Part shown: piece after piece, positions 11,618-22,644 of the stretch
How the letters are laid out: each line of letters opens with the position of its first letter
How positions within the stretch are numbered: position 1 is the first letter of the stretch
Assembly: GCA_009767595.1 (NCBI GenBank)
Contig: VSDK01019056.1
Coordinates: 158,750 to 222,749, forward strand
Direction of reading: 5' to 3'
Length of the DNA stretch: 64,000 nt
DNA from: Symbiodinium kawagutii
Lineage: Eukaryota > Sar > Dinophyceae > Suessiales > Symbiodiniaceae
Made by a program: the position numbers and the translations under genes
The notes under the pieces: model-generated
The model's database searches: none
What the model saw: the letters and a program-made list of their open reading frames with translations, nothing else
Told to the model about the DNA's origin: nothing

Positions 11618-12210
11618 AACTGCAAGCGCAACCATAAGTGACTGAAATCCGCTATTCGCAAGCCACCATCCTTGCCGATCAAAACACAGGAAAGAAAGAG
11701 AGGTACAGAAAGGCCATTAAGAGACAGGATTGTGACAGGACCGTATGCCACTTTAGAAAGATAGGCGGACCAACTGGCAAACAAAGGAATGAAGTACATA
11801 GAAACATGCAAATCGGGGAACCAAACAAGTGGCCCGCACGACATTCGTAGCACCACGACAAGTCCTCCCTTACTGTTGGAAGTTGACCAGGACATGACCA
11901 CATAAGAATTACGCTGCTGTGACCTCTCTGGCAGCCCCATTTGAGACTCTCTTCTAGTTGCACTTGTCACGACCTCATAACTGATCTCCGGGTCCACAGT
12001 GCTACCCACGGCGCTAAGCGCGGGTTTCCCCGCAATGAACATCCTTGGGCTACCATTTGCTTAGGGCACTCCTGGTGCTTCATTGGCTCTTGGCCTCGCT
12101 CCCCAGCACCAGCGGTGGGGAGGGGTGCCATCCACCCGCTCCTCGTCGTCGCTGTCGGGATCATCTTGGTCACCCAGTTGATCCCAACCTTCACAGTCGC
12201 GCTGTCCCAT
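8900..12210 (-). CDS. Multi-exon gene of unknown function (gene X)
   Basis: Several minus-strand segments look like consecutive exons of one gene. A start-like exon begins at ATG 12210 (MGQRDCEGWDQLGDQDDPDS, acidic). Downstream candidates are about 11460-11562, 10990-11085, 9929-10111 and 9167-9290, each bordered by AG acceptors or GT/GC/GA donors in a continuous frame. Two other segments (about 11870-12010 and 10165-10375) are open, but more than one frame competes. The last exon resembles the C-terminus of mitochondrial bL28 proteins. The remaining parts match no family I recognise, so the product stays unassigned. Exon linkage is inferred from order and orientation only, and two adjacent genes remain possible. 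Confidence 0.4.
9167..9290 (-). CDS. Exon with bL28-like C-terminal motif
   Basis: The minus strand reads FLLEEIESLEVTPSALYGMD followed by DAGGFDNYILRTPPQ, up to a CAG|GA donor near 9167. The pattern TPSAL-x-GMDDAGGFDNYIL resembles the conserved C-terminal segment of bacterial and mitochondrial ribosomal protein L28. The L28 N-terminal motif was not found nearby, so this may be an unrelated protein sharing a short motif. The next upstream segment (about 9291-9350) is open in two competing frames and is not called. Confidence 0.45.
9929..10111 (-). CDS. Exon of gene X, 61 codons
   Basis: Bounded by a TTCTAG acceptor (10112-10117) and an AAG|GTGTTT donor, the exon is exactly 61 codons in phase 0. 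It starts AYEITIWVAEAQLYIQDVGG, continues with a Pro/Arg-rich stretch and ends GDDDFNYKVRK. Alternating hydrophobic residues suggest beta strands. The competing open frame over the same DNA lacks both splice sites. No family recognised. Confidence 0.55.
10990..11085 (-). CDS. Exon of gene X, 32 codons
   Basis: A CTAG|G acceptor and a canonical AAG|GTACGT donor enclose a frame reading ARDEPATNIIFVVPTDQKHQ then LPVRFFDMGIK. The donor and the charged/hydrophobic alternation argue for a genuine exon. Function unknown. Confidence 0.5.
11460..11562 (-). CDS. Exon of gene X
   Basis: Starts after a CTGACAG acceptor and reads GYKARSYGSSMARDGYLIVG, then VQRSQNTFSHLF. A second frame is also open here, so the frame choice is provisional. 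Confidence 0.4.
11592..11617. repeat. (CAG)n microsatellite
   Basis: Eight perfect CAG units, lying in a probable intron of gene X. Confidence 0.95.
12100..12210 (-). CDS. Possible first exon of gene X
   Basis: ATG at 12210 opens an acidic, low-hydrophobicity N-terminus rich in Asp/Glu (DQDDPDSDDEER). No clear donor was fixed; the exon probably ends near 12100-12120. Confidence 0.4.
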
Positions 12211-12459
12211 TGGTCAGTGCTTAGCAATGGCTCCGAAAGGGATTACAGGACCAAGTGGTTCATAATAGTGGTCCTGTAATGATAATGACTCAAAAGAATA
12301 GTAAGAATAGTGGTTGATGGTGGCTATTCGTTAATAATGATCAATAATTGATAATGATTATTCACATGGGGATCAACAACAATAAGCCATAGTGACCAGC
12401 TATTGATGCTTGTTTCTCTCGATCATGGAACAGGTAATTCAAAGTTCCATGCTGGTTAA

Positions 12460-12650
12460 CGATGATCTCCAACAGTCCAGCTGGTCTGCAAATGATCGAC
12501 CTGAGGTAGCTTGGCGGCTGCACCTACCCACTTCGCGTATGCTTGTTCCTTCTTGGCAAGAACCACTGCCTTGCAAGCTACGCAACGTACGCTGCAAGCA
12601 GTTTGCACACCACCGGATCCGGTGGCTGATATCGTGATATCTGCCTTACG
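12460..12650 (-). CDS. Candidate exon, unknown product
   Basis: Minus-strand frame containing SVRCVACKAVVLAKKEQAYA then KWVGAAAKLPQV, within a small GC-rich island flanked by AT-rich repeats. Unrecognised. It may belong to a gene upstream of gene X. Confidence 0.3.
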
Positions 12651-12711
12651 CAGCACTTATGCCTTCGATATTCGAGCAATTCGAAGTGCTATTTTGTGGG
12701 ATGAATGATTA

Positions 12712-12915
12712 TACTACTGTACTATTTACTAATATACTATTCCAATATACTATCCACTTCTGCTGTATATCTTACTATAGTGTTCTAAGTATCCTACTAC
12801 TCTACTGTTCTACTGATATACTACTCTAATATACTATTCAATTCTACTGTATTTACTACTTAACTGTTCTAATTATTCTACTGTTCTACTAATATACTAC
12901 TCTAATATAATGTTT
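12712..12915. repeat. CTACTGTTCTACTAATATA tandem repeat
   Basis: Imperfect AT-rich units of roughly 50-60 bp built from ACTGTTCTACTAATATACTA and CTAATATACTATTC. Confidence 0.75.
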
Positions 12916-13081
12916 TGCAATTCAATTCTCATATGCTATTTTTGTGGCATCTGCCCAGCCTCTCGAGTTTGCTGTTTGTCTCTCAATCGAGTCAGCCCGC
13001 TCCTAGCAGAGAGGGATGGTCGAGGGATGTCAGTGTCAGTGTCATTCCATCCTGACACGACAAGCAACGGTAGCTTGGTAT

Positions 13082-13210
13082 GTGGTTGTTTCTCAAAATA
13101 GGGGACCACGAACAATGGCTGGATAGGGGCCCCCGAGAATCATCCAATAGAAAGCATACTGTTACACTAATAAACCATTCATTTTGACGTCCCTTATTTT
13201 GAGAAACCAA
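13082..13210. repeat. Palindromic MITE-like element, copy 2
   Basis: Left arm TGGTTGTTTCTCAAAATAGG, right arm CTTATTTTGAGAAACCAACC. The interior is slightly longer than in other copies. Confidence 0.8.
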
Positions 13211-13890
13211 CCTATCTTCCCTAGCAGGCAAGCTCCTTGTGAGGTACTGATTCGCTGCCCACTCCTGATGCACTCATCAATGCTGTATGGCTCAAAGATT
13301 CCGGTTCTCGAAAACCATGTGGCGTTTCTCTTTCCCTTCCTGCGTAACTTTCGCGACAGTCTTCTCTCTCAAGCGGTACCTGGCACTGATGATTTTGATG
13401 CTGTTCAACGGTAGGGTTTGATGCACATATCCTATCTTGTCATTGATGTTGAAATTTGATTCATTTTGAGCTGTCCTGGAAGTGATCGAAACCTTTGGAC
13501 AACTTCCAGGTTGACATATCGACTTCCGAATTTAACAAACCAATGAGTCATAGTCACTAAGATTCAAGAGCATGGTCAAAATCCTTACTGAACCACTTGG
13601 ATTGCCATCGCCTATAATCGATTACCAACCGTAAACATCCCTAAACAACAACCATTGGAAACCGTTCAAAACCATTACAGAACCATTCACTTCCTGCACC
13701 TAGTGAAACAGGCGTCAATCATGATTGCTTGTACAGCAAGCAACGAACTATCATCAGCGAGTTGATTACAGTATGTTTAAACATATGTTTTGATGGCTTC
13801 ACCATGCTTTACCACCACAACAGCGAACGATGATCAGAAGCACCATGGTTTTCATAACCATTTATATACCATCATCTGTTATCATTGATA
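13211..13890. other. Non-coding stretch, nothing recognised
   Basis: Unique sequence with short open frames only, and CAACCATTGG/AACCATT words towards 13700. Confidence 0.3.
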
Positions 13891-13992
13891 TGATGGCTTC
13901 TCAAAATAGGGTACCCCCAAATCATCCTTTATTAGCAATTTCTGGTAATAAACCATCCACATTTGAGGTTCCCCAAACTGGCTGGAGAACCC
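13891..13992. repeat. Palindromic MITE-like element, copy 3
   Basis: Left arm TGATGGCTTCTCAAAATAGG, degraded right arm CCCCAAACTGGCTGGAGAAC, family interior AAATCATCC...TAAACCATCC. Confidence 0.75.
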
Positions 13993-14330
13993 TTCACATT
14001 GATGGCTTCATTTCTCCCAGGCTTAGGCTCAGGCCGCTTTGCAATTCGAGAGATGGTGAACCGGGCAGGGTCCTCAGACGGTCCCATGGTGAGTTCAGCC
14101 ACAGTACCCAGTTCTGCTAGGACGTTGCTTGCGAAAAAGGTACTTCGGCATGATGATCCAAGCCATCCAGGGTGCAATAACGGTGCAAAACTGCTAAGTC
14201 TCGGGCCAGGTTGTTGAGAAACCAGATATACTCTCGGAAATATGGATCTAATCTCCGATACCCTGGCACCTGCACCGGCGCGGCAATTTTTTCGGCACAG
14301 GGGGCCCGATGTGATGCCTGCCTTGATGGG
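13975..14330 (-). CDS. Two candidate exons, unknown product
   Basis: One frame (about 14160-14330) reads PGYRRLDPYFREYIWFLNNL then ARDLAVLHRYCTLDGLDHH. After a probable short intron ending CCTAGCAG, another frame (about 13975-14120) reads LGTVAELTMGPSEDPARFTI and SRIAKRPEPKPGRNEAINV. Both look protein-like and lie on the minus strand like every other gene here. The family is not recognised. Confidence 0.4.
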
Positions 14331-14689
14331 GAAGGCACGCTCGACGATCCGATCAAAGCCGCGATCTCGGTTGTAGTCGTAGTTTTCTGCCTTGCAGCTG
14401 GTGGTTGGACAAGAAAGCAGCTGGAGAAATTGAAGAAAGGTATCCAAAAATGCAAGTACGGGTTACCAACTGATCCAATCGATTCCAAACGAAGTTACTT
14501 CTGTCTCCGGCGAAAGAAATGAAATGCCAACGAAAGCCAGAGCCACAGTGTCCAAAGTAGGGAAGCGCAGACCGGCATAGTCGGAATATACCTCAACAAG
14601 CACGGAAGTGCCAAGAAAAGTGTGAGGTTGTATGCGGGTGTATGCGGACCCTATGTGAAGCCCATGTACAAGGTGGGCCCCTAGCAGAT

Positions 14690-14765
14690 ATAAGCAGAGT
14701 TATAAACCCCTATAACTGGTAGTTAACCCTAGTTAACTTAGTTATAAGCCAACTTATAAGTGTTT
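14690..14765. repeat. GTTATAA/GTTAAC-rich tract
   Basis: Short imperfect repeats of AGTTATAA and AGTTAAC, non-coding. Confidence 0.6.
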
Positions 14766-14839
14766 TGGGGCCCATCTTGTACCTCCTCTCTGATTTGATG
14801 ATGGTTGACCTGCTAAAATGATAAGTTTGTCGTTGGTCT

Positions 14840-16250
14840 TAGAATGTCACTGCTCGCGGTCAACATTGCATATGCCTCATCTGTGGCCCTTCTTGCACCT
14901 AAGAGCTGTCATTCCCAACCTGGCTTCTGCACAGGAGCCTTGCTGAACTCAATCTGCACCGGAACCCCAAGGAACCCAACGTGGATGCTACAAGCAACCC
15001 CCCCCCACTGCTCGGAACCCTCAACGCGGCTGCACCAGAACCTTCCAAAATCCTGCAGGGGAAAACCTGCGGACCCTCGGCCAGTTTCCGAAACGATCCG
15101 CAAACTGCATCACCCAATCCGAGCTACAGACCCAATACCAATCCGAGTGATGCTGGGGAAAAAGACTCCATGTGGCTATGGGTCAATATTAACCAACCAT
15201 AATGGGGGATAATCAACAATGGTTAATGATAGGGAAACCAGGGGTACAGGGTTTTGACCCATAGCCATGTCTGAACTATAGCAGCTCATGTCCTTGCATT
15301 TGCTGTCTGTCTTTGCTGCAAATAGACGCACATTATGATTTACTCCAGCAACTTCAGGGATGTCAGCATTGGACAGACAGACGTTGTTCTGAGGTGCAAA
15401 CTTCTTGTTTCCCGGTTTGGATGGCTTCCTTTGCTCGAGCCTGCATACATGAGCTCGGCAAGCAAACACGGGGGTGATGCGAGAAAAAGATAGAAAACCT
15501 TTACCCCGACATGAAGCATGATCGCGCAGCACCTTCCAACCTGAATCAAAACCATGCACTGTGCATCACTGTGCTTTCCATCGATCAGTTCTGCAGATCA
15601 GGCAGTCAGGAAGAAGCAGTCAGTTGTAGAGTGGCAGGGAGTGTCAAACAGACTCCGGCAGCCCACCTGGCCTTTTGCGAAGTCTGCTCATCCTGACATG
15701 ACTCACGCTGTCTAGCAGTAGTCATAGCCATAAGTAACTCTACCTTTCCAGTTTCGGCTTCAATTTTGGCTTGCCTCCTTCACGTTAATGTCTGACGCGT
15801 GCTGGCTCAGGCGGAAGCGGTACGCGACACCTGTCCCAATGGTGCCCAACTGAGTTTAGATGTGACAGAACACAACGGAAGATACGACCAGGACAGCTAC
15901 GAGTGCACAGAAAAAAAAAAAAAAACAATTCGTCCCTGGAGGCGAAGCCGCAAGAATGCAGTCACCCACTAGAAGCCACGCTCCATGGCAAAACAACACG
16001 GGTAGAGTGGGTATTGAGATTCTGAAGACCGCCTTGCCACCTTGGGATCAGGTCCAAGAGGCTGTATGTAAAATGTAAAGAGTCAAAGTGGCACAGGAAA
16101 TTCGACAATCCGAAAGTTTGAAATGAAGACCCAATATGTCACAACCTCGTCAAATACATGTAAATTATCAGAAGAGAAAAGGATGCGAGAATACAAGAAA
16201 TTAATAGAAACGGGTAGGAAGTAGCATGAAACGTGAGAAACGGACTTAAA
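14840..16250. other. Stretch without a firmly supported gene
   Basis: A minus-strand frame near 14910-15030 (HVGFLGVPVQIEFSKAPVQK before a CCAG|GTTGGG site) could be a small exon. A 15-base A run lies at about 15910-15925. The rest is unique sequence without recognisable coding content. Confidence 0.25.
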
Positions 16251-16253
16251 CAA

Positions 16254-17800
16254 ACCAAAAATCAATGAATAGGAAAGTAAACGAACCAAAAATCAATGAA
16301 TAGGAAAGTAAACGAACCAAAAATCAATGAATAGGAAAGAAATGGAAAGAAATCAATGAATAGGAAAGAAATGGAAAGAAATCAATGAATAGGAAAGAAA
16401 TGGAAAGAAATCAATGAATAGGAAAGAAATGGAAAGAAATCAATGAATAGGAAAGAAATGGAAAGAAATCAATGAATAGGAAAGAAATGGAAAGAAATCA
16501 ATGAATAGGAAAGAAATGGAAAGAAATCAATGAATAGGAAAGAAATGGAAAGAAATCAATGAATAGGAAAGAAATGGAAAGAAATCAATGAATAGGAAAG
16601 AAATGGAAAGAAATCAATGAATAGGAAAGAAATGGAAAGAAATCAATGAATAGGAAAGAAATGGAAAGAAATCAATGAATAGGAAAGAAATGGAAAGAAA
16701 TCAATGAATAGGAAAGAAATGGAAAGAAATCAATGAATAGGAAAGAAATGGAAAGAAATCAATGAATAGGAAAGAAATGGAAAGAAATCAATGAATAGGA
16801 AAGAAATGGAAAGAAATCAATGAATAGGAAAGAAATGGAAAGAAATCAATGAATAGGAAAGAAATGGAAAGAAATCAATGAATAGGAAAGAAATGGAAAG
16901 AAATCAATGAATAGGAAAGAAATGGAAAGAAATCAATGAATAGGAAAGAAATGGAAAGAAATCAATGAATAGGAAAGAAATGGAAAGAAATCAATGAATA
17001 GGAAAGAAATGGAAAGAAATCAATGAATAGGAAAGAAATGGAAAGAAATCAATGAATAGGAAAGTAAACGAACCAAAAATCAATGAATAGGAAAGAAATG
17101 GAAAGAAATCAATGAATAGGAAAGTAAACGAACCAAAAATCAATGAATAGGAAAGAAATGGAAAGAAATCAATGAATAGCAAAGAAATGGAAAGAAATCA
17201 ATGAATAGGAAAGTAAACGAACCAAAAATCAATGAATAGGAAAGAAATGGAAAGAAATCAATGAATAGGAAAGTAAACGAACCAAAAATCAATGAATAGG
17301 AAAGAAATGGAAAGAAATCAATGAATAGCAAAGAAATGGAAAGAAATCAATGAATAGGAAAGTAAACGAACCAAAAATCAATGAATAGGAAAGAAATGGA
17401 AAGAAATCAATGAATAGGAAAGTAAACGAACCAAAAATCAATGAATAGGAAAGAAATGGAAAGAAATCAATGAATAGCAAAGAAATGGAAAGAAATCAAT
17501 GAATAGGAAAGTAAACGAACCAAAAATCAATGAATAGGAAAGAAATGGAAAGAAATCAATGAATAGGAAAGTAAACGAACCAAAAATCAATGAATAGGAA
17601 AGAAATGGAAAGAAATCAATGAATAGCAAAGAAATGGAAAGAAATCAATGAATAGGAAAGAAATGGAAAGAAATCAATGAATAGGAAAGAAATGGAAAGA
17701 AATCAATGAATAGGAAAGAAATGGAAAGAAATCAATGAATAGGAAAGAAATGGAAAGAAATCAATGAATAGCAAAGAAATGGAAAGAAATCATTGAATAG
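16254..17800. repeat. AG-rich satellite array with higher-order structure
   Basis: About fifty tandem monomers of two kinds share ATCAATGAATAGGAAAG. Type A is 29 bp and continues AAATGGAAAGAA. Type B is 31 bp and continues TAAACGAACCAAAA. The array opens with B units, continues with about 25 nearly identical A units to roughly 17060, then switches to a higher-order pattern, and ends with A units that decay at about 17800. Apparent minus-strand Phe/Ser-rich frames are products of the repeat and not genes. Confidence 0.97.
17038..17640. repeat. 149-bp higher-order repeat, four copies
   Basis: Within the satellite a five-monomer block repeats with an exact 149-bp period (2 x 31 + 3 x 29 bp), seen at offsets 16991, 17140, 17289 and 17438. 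One A monomer in most blocks carries the diagnostic variant AGCAAAG instead of AGGAAAG, and copies are otherwise almost identical. This means recent amplification of a multi-monomer unit. Confidence 0.95.
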
Positions 17801-17819
17801 AAACATATAGAAACCATTT

Positions 17820-18240
17820 AGAAAGAATTGAAACGATGAGATGAGGGCTTCCATGCGCCGAATCCGTGTGACGCCTTTGCGTCCACCGCGCGCCTCTTCG
17901 AGCTTTCCACTCCTTGCTGAGCTCCTGATCCTTTGGGCTACGGGCCTGGCAGCTGTCATCCGTGGGACCGGTGTTCTCCACGGTCGATGGACCATGGGAC
18001 AGCCCTACACCTCCAGGGACCCTACACAACACTCTAAGACACTCGAAAAAAAGAGCCTTTTGGCTAGTTGAACGCAGTCAAAGTCTTGTAACGCATCAGA
18101 TGTTTGGAGGGTAGGATGCCGGTAGGATACTCGTAACGCTCTTAACGCTCGGGCCAGACACTTTTGATGGCTTCTCAGACGCGCGGGGCACTTTTGTGAC
18201 AAGAAGATTTTGTGCAGTGTACTCTTGCGGAACATGTTTG
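17820..18240. other. Unique stretch, no supported gene
   Basis: A GC-richer segment after the satellite with an open frame on each strand (Arg/Ser-rich). The later half repeats ACACTTTTG/ACGCTCTTAACG words also seen at 19.8-20.2 kb. No domain recognised. Confidence 0.3.
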
Positions 18241-18261
18241 AAGCAAAGTGAATAACTCATA

Positions 18262-18366
18262 TGGTGGTTTCTCAAGCCATAGGGGACCAAAAAAAGGTTT
18301 GTTTATTGCTATAAAAGGTTAACAAAGGATGATTTTGGGGTACCCCTATTTTGAGAAACAACCATA
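18262..18366. repeat. Palindromic MITE-like element, copy 4
   Basis: Left arm is the CTCAAGCCATAGGGG variant, right arm the CCCCTATTTTGAGAAAC type, so this copy is a mixed pair. Confidence 0.85.
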
Positions 18367-18840
18367 TGGAAACTCCTGAAAAATACTGGCCCGGCGCCTC
18401 TCACCCTAAAACTCTAGCCCTCATTTGTGCATCATGCAAACCACTATGGTAAGTCAATGTGCATAGATGCTGGTGGATATCTGCATAAACTCATATCCGT
18501 TGATGCTTGGTTCATATGAATCATGAGTGCTAATTGCTGATAATCATATACAATGATCGTTACATAACATCATCAATAATGATCTGATATCACATGCCGT
18601 TCTAGCGTTCTTTGATTTGGCATATTCAAAAGAGAATGCAGAACCTAGAACTCAGCTATACCTGTGCAATCTGTCATTAGACGCTGGTATCAAAGGTATT
18701 TCTTGCACAAATGCACAAAACAAGCGGAATCAGTAAGAGTTGCTGGATGCCAAAAAGCTAAGACCACATACTGCCAGCACGACACTGCTAAATTCCACAC
18801 AAATTCTGAATAAATTGCTACTCCAAATCAGGAACACACA
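18367..18840. other. Non-coding stretch, nothing recognised
   Basis: AT-rich unique sequence between palindromic elements. Confidence 0.3.
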
Positions 18841-18847
18841 AGGGAAC

Positions 18848-18990
18848 CCCCAAACATGGGTGGTTTACAACTACAAATGGATGTTTTACTGCTACGTACA
18901 AATGGGTGGTTTACTACTACAAATGGTTTAAACAATGATTTGGGGTACCCTTTTTTTGACAAAATGGTTTGAACAAATTTACCACTTTAT
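18848..18990. repeat. Degenerate palindromic-element relative
   Basis: Contains duplicated GGGTGGTTTACTACTACAAATG interior words and a decayed right arm (GGGGTACCCTTTTTTTGAC). Confidence 0.5.
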
Positions 18991-19179
18991 TTTGACAAAC
19001 CACCAAGTCGTTGAATCTGAGGGGCCTTCCGCTTCTTTTCCTCCACGTGCTCTTTCAGCTGTTGGAGGATTGGATCTGGCCTCAGCCGCGTTTTACCGGG
19101 TAGCCATCATCTTTCATAGCCAAACCAAGCAGTTGGGGGCGGCTTGGCGATGTTTCAAAGGCTTCAAAGATACGGACGG

Positions 19180-19290
19180 ATGTTTCTAAAAATAAGGGTA
19201 GCCCCAAATCATCCAATAGTATCCAATAGTAATCATTATTAGCAATAAGCCAACCATTTTGGGGTCCCCAGTCACTGGCTTGAGAAACCC
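19180..19290. repeat. Palindromic MITE-like element, copy 5
   Basis: Left arm ATGTTTCTAAAAATAAGGG, right arm GGTCCCCAGTCACTGGCTTGAGAAACCC. The interior AAATCATCCAATAGT is partly duplicated. Confidence 0.75.
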
Positions 19291-19779
19291 CTTTCCGACA
19301 TTGAACTTGGAGGCCGTGCGAAGCAAAGCATCTCAACGAAACTCTTGGTTGCAACACCGCTCTCGAAGGCAACCTTGCTGAGTCACTTCTTCAGGCCACA
19401 TGGGCGGCACTGAAGACACGTCCCCAAGGCATATCGCGATGGATCCAGCCATATTTGGGATAAATCGTCAGCTATTTGAGGTTGGCAAACTGGGGGTGGA
19501 TTTTTCATGTGCATACACCAGTACTATGTTATACTCGGTGATTAAACACATCATCTTTCTTGAACTCAAAGGCTGCAACAATCCACCGGGCTGCCCTTGG
19601 TTGGGTTGAAGCCGCAGGTCTGTGACGAACTCCCTGCAAACCAAACTGGCATTTCGCTTTGAAGCTTGGTAGGCTGAAGCCAAAAAAACAACTAGTTTCC
19701 GAGGATCAAGTCTGATGGATCCCTAGAATCCCACACAAAAACCAGAGCAACGTCTATCTCAAATGTAACAGAGTGCCAC

Positions 19780-20200
19780 GGGGACATTCCACGGCCCTTT
19801 CTGAAAATTTCCTCAGATTGAAGCTCTTGCACAGGCTGTTTGACAGAAACCTTTCCAGGGCGCTATGGAGGCTTTCACAGAACGCTCTTGCACGATACTC
19901 TTTCAGTGATCTTTGCGGATATCTCTTAAGAGAGAAAGTTTTGCATAACACCGCCGGGGCTCTTGGGATATCTGTGTTATCAGTCAGAAGGTTGTCGTGA
20001 CTCTTGGGAGACACGTGGGAAGAGACTCTTTCTTGCATGGCCCTCCAGGACGCGGTTCAACGCTTCTAAGACACTTTTGCCCGGTACTCATTACAATGAT
20101 ACTTTTGGGAAAGACTATTGTCACACACTGTTGTGCTGCTTTTTGCAAGCAAACTTCTGTGACAGTCTTGGGGCCACTCTTGCGGCCACTTCGCAAAACA
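19780..20200. repeat. Degenerate CTCTTGCA/ACACTTTTG repeat tract
   Basis: Loosely spaced, diverged units containing CTCTTGCAC, ACACTTTTG and GACTCTT across about 400 bp. Open frames on both strands show no domain. Confidence 0.4.
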
Positions 20201-20297
20201 CATTGCGAGATGCTTTTGAAGAATATTCTCAAAAGAAAGTCCGGGAGTGACACCTTTGCAAGATCACTGGTGCATAGTCCTAAAGCACCGGAGTTAA

Positions 20298-20400
20298 ATG
20301 GTGGTTTCTCAAAATAGGAGTATCCCCAAATCATCCACAAATAGTCATTTGTAGCAACAAACTAACCATTTTTGGATTCCCCATTTTAAGAAACCACCAT
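20298..20400. repeat. Palindromic MITE-like element, copy 6
   Basis: Well preserved: ATGGTGGTTTCTCAAAATAG at the left and AAGAAACCACCAT at the right, interior AAATCATCC...AACTAACCA. Confidence 0.9.
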
Positions 20401-20468
20401 ACAAGCTGGTTGTTGGTTGCTTAACTGCCGGGTAAATTTAACCATTAAACCTAGTTAATCATTGGTAT

Positions 20469-20579
20469 ATGGTGGTTTCTCAAGCCATGGGGGTACCCCC
20501 AAATCATCCACTATTAGTCATTTATAGTAATAAACCAACCATAACGTTGGGGTACCCCTATGGCTTGAGAAACAGCCAT
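20469..20579. repeat. Palindromic MITE-like element, copy 7
   Basis: Best arm pair in the window. The left arm reads CTCAAGCCATGGGGGTACCC and the right arm GGGGTACCCCTATGGCTTGAG. Both arms carry the CAAGCCAT/ATGGCTTG variant instead of CAAAATA/TATTTTG, so the substitution is mirrored across the palindrome. Confidence 0.9.
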
Positions 20580-20708
20580 ACCCCCTTTACTCCAAAAGGA
20601 AGCCTTTTTGCATTGTGGAAAAGCAAGGAAACGCTCCCCAGACTTGGAACCGTTGGAACTTGTCACTTGGGGACAGCGCACTTCAAACCCAAAAAAAATT
20701 GACAGGAC

Positions 20709-20709
20709 T

Positions 20710-20807
<98 letters not shown>

Positions 20808-20837
20808 TACAACTACAACTACAACTACAACAACAGT
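20709..20837. repeat. Three-phase CAA / CGACAA / CTACAA microsatellite
   Basis: A pure (CAA)n block changes sharply to (CGACAA)n, then to (CTACAA)n, and returns briefly to CAA. The phases never mix. Open frames read poly-Thr or poly-Gln and are repeat products. Confidence 0.97.
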
Positions 20838-21840
20838 AACACAAATACTCCAATAGTAGTGATAAGAATCATGACATTAAATATATTAAATGATAAAAAT
20901 GTCGAAAACTGCGTACAAAGCAATGACCTGCTTTTCTTGCAGCCCGCCCCACCTTCCAATCTTGTTCACCCATCTCTGAGCACTGTGTAGCCGATGCATT
21001 GGCTCAGTTGGCTAGACCATTGTGCACAGCATTGGCGACGCCGGAGTTCCGCTCAGAAAAAGCTTCCAAGAAACTAGTGGAACTTAAAGACTTGAACCCA
21101 ATGCATCTGTCAACAACCTGAACTTGCGCAGATAGTGTCTTGGAAGCTGCGCTACTGTGAGATTATTCCTCAGCTGTATCTGCTCTAGAGCAAGCTCAAG
21201 ACCTTGAACCAATCGGAGCCAGCGATGTAAAAAGCTGTGTGTTGTTGAAAGCATTGATGTCTACAATCTAAGCAAAACGAACTACTCTTGAAAATAGTAA
21301 TAACAACAATAACAATAATGACATGAATTCATAAAGACATAGTAGTAAAATTGCCCAACCAAAAAAACATTGAGTCCAACCTTCTCCAGAACTTACGTAG
21401 CATTTGAGCCGTCCGTCCTCGTTACCTGTGACTTCTTCCATCCATTCTGTAGTTTACGGCTCAGGCCTTGCAGGTACCTGGCAGTAACACAAAAAGATCA
21501 AATTTGTCCAGCAATGGTAGCTACTAAGCATCCATAGTGGTACCTAGTAACCATCCAAGTTCATATCCATTGATGAAGGGAAGCTGAGAGCATTTCTGAG
21601 GTCAAGGTTTGAAAGCTGCTCCCGCTGCTCCCAGGGCCACGCTCCAAAGAGACTCAGATTCTTGGGCATGACCCTGACACAGCTGGAAGCTGCAACGGAA
21701 CTGGATGGAACTGGATGGAACTGGAAGCTCGCTATGAAGCGCCAGGGGGCCTTTCAACGGTGCCCAAGGCTTAGAGCCTTCCCGTCGCCACCTGGCCCTA
21801 GGGCTGTGAGCCAAGTCGTCGCCAGGAGTTGAAGCCGTTT
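20838..21840. other. Unique stretch, no supported gene
   Basis: AT-rich at first. A segment at about 20994-21060 has a tRNA A-box-like word (see rejected items). No coding motif seen. Confidence 0.3.
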
Positions 21841-21939
21841 CTGTTCATGTCGGCTGATGCTATGGACTGGGAGCAGTGAACCAGCAGCTTTATGGGGGAT
21901 TCTCAAGGGTACAGGTCATTGCAGGGTACTGACCCACAG

Positions 21940-22087
21940 CCATGGCACTTCTCATGTGCGAATCAGCAGTAGCAATTTGGTGCAAGATTTCCCTGTCACA
22001 CCTTTTGCCCAAACTGATACTGGCTCGGCTAAAGTGCAGCAGCTGCCGCGCAACAAAACCATCGGTTGCCTCTAGGAAGACAGGCAA
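21940..22087 (-). CDS. Candidate exon, unknown product
   Basis: Minus-strand frame reading TDGFVARQLLHFSRASISLG and KRCDREILHQIATADSHMRS. Amphipathic and protein-like, but with no recognised motif. Possibly the same gene as the two exon candidates upstream. Confidence 0.35.
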
Positions 22088-22274
22088 TCACGGCCAAACA
22101 GCAACCGAATCTGCAGCACCAGGATTTCCTGCCCTCAACGGAATGGAAACGCAATGGCTTCCAAAAGCTTCAGTTGTGAAGAATTGGATAGACTTGGAAC
22201 CTTGCAATCCTTGGGTCTGCAAACTTTGCACAAATGACAGGTCTTGAGGGCTGTGACTTTGCAACTCACCCTCT

Positions 22275-22475
22275 CAACAGAGTAACTGTCAGCGGCAGCT
22301 TTCCAAAGCGTTTGCCACCCTCAGCAGTCACCATGACTGTGTCGGAAAGGCCGATCGGCCCAGATGGGTCGTCGTACTTCTGGAACCAAGGGATGAAGTG
22401 GAAGACCATCCCTGCCTGCCATTGCCAAGTGGCAACCCCACCCCAACCCTCGCAGGTCTGGACCCTGGCACCTTC
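22275..22475 (-). CDS. Candidate exon, unknown product
   Basis: Minus-strand frame reading CEGWGGVATWQWQAGMVFHF, IPWFQKYDDPSGPIGLSDTV and MVTAEGGKRFGKLPLTVTLL. The aromatic/glycine pattern is strongly protein-like. I could not assign a family. Confidence 0.45.
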
Positions 22476-22644
22476 AAGAGCCCATCGTTGTGACCCACCA
22501 GGGAGAAATCTGCATCGCCCCATCCAGCATGACCTGCAGGCTGTGTAGACGTAGATCCTGTGGAATAGGCCAGGCGCCTCGCCAGCGGCTGGACCAAAGC
22601 TTGCGGTTTGCGTTGCTTCAAGCGGGACCAAGTACCGTTGTTCA

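Noticed and set aside
16991..17629. Four identical 63-codon minus frames
   Set aside because: They are the 149-bp satellite read in one frame.
16254..17800. CRISPR-like regular spacing
   Set aside because: Monomers are directly adjacent with no unique spacers. It is a satellite.
20994..21060. tRNA-like A-box word (TGGCTCAGTTGG)
   Set aside because: No matching B-box at the right distance and no acceptor stem pairing visible.
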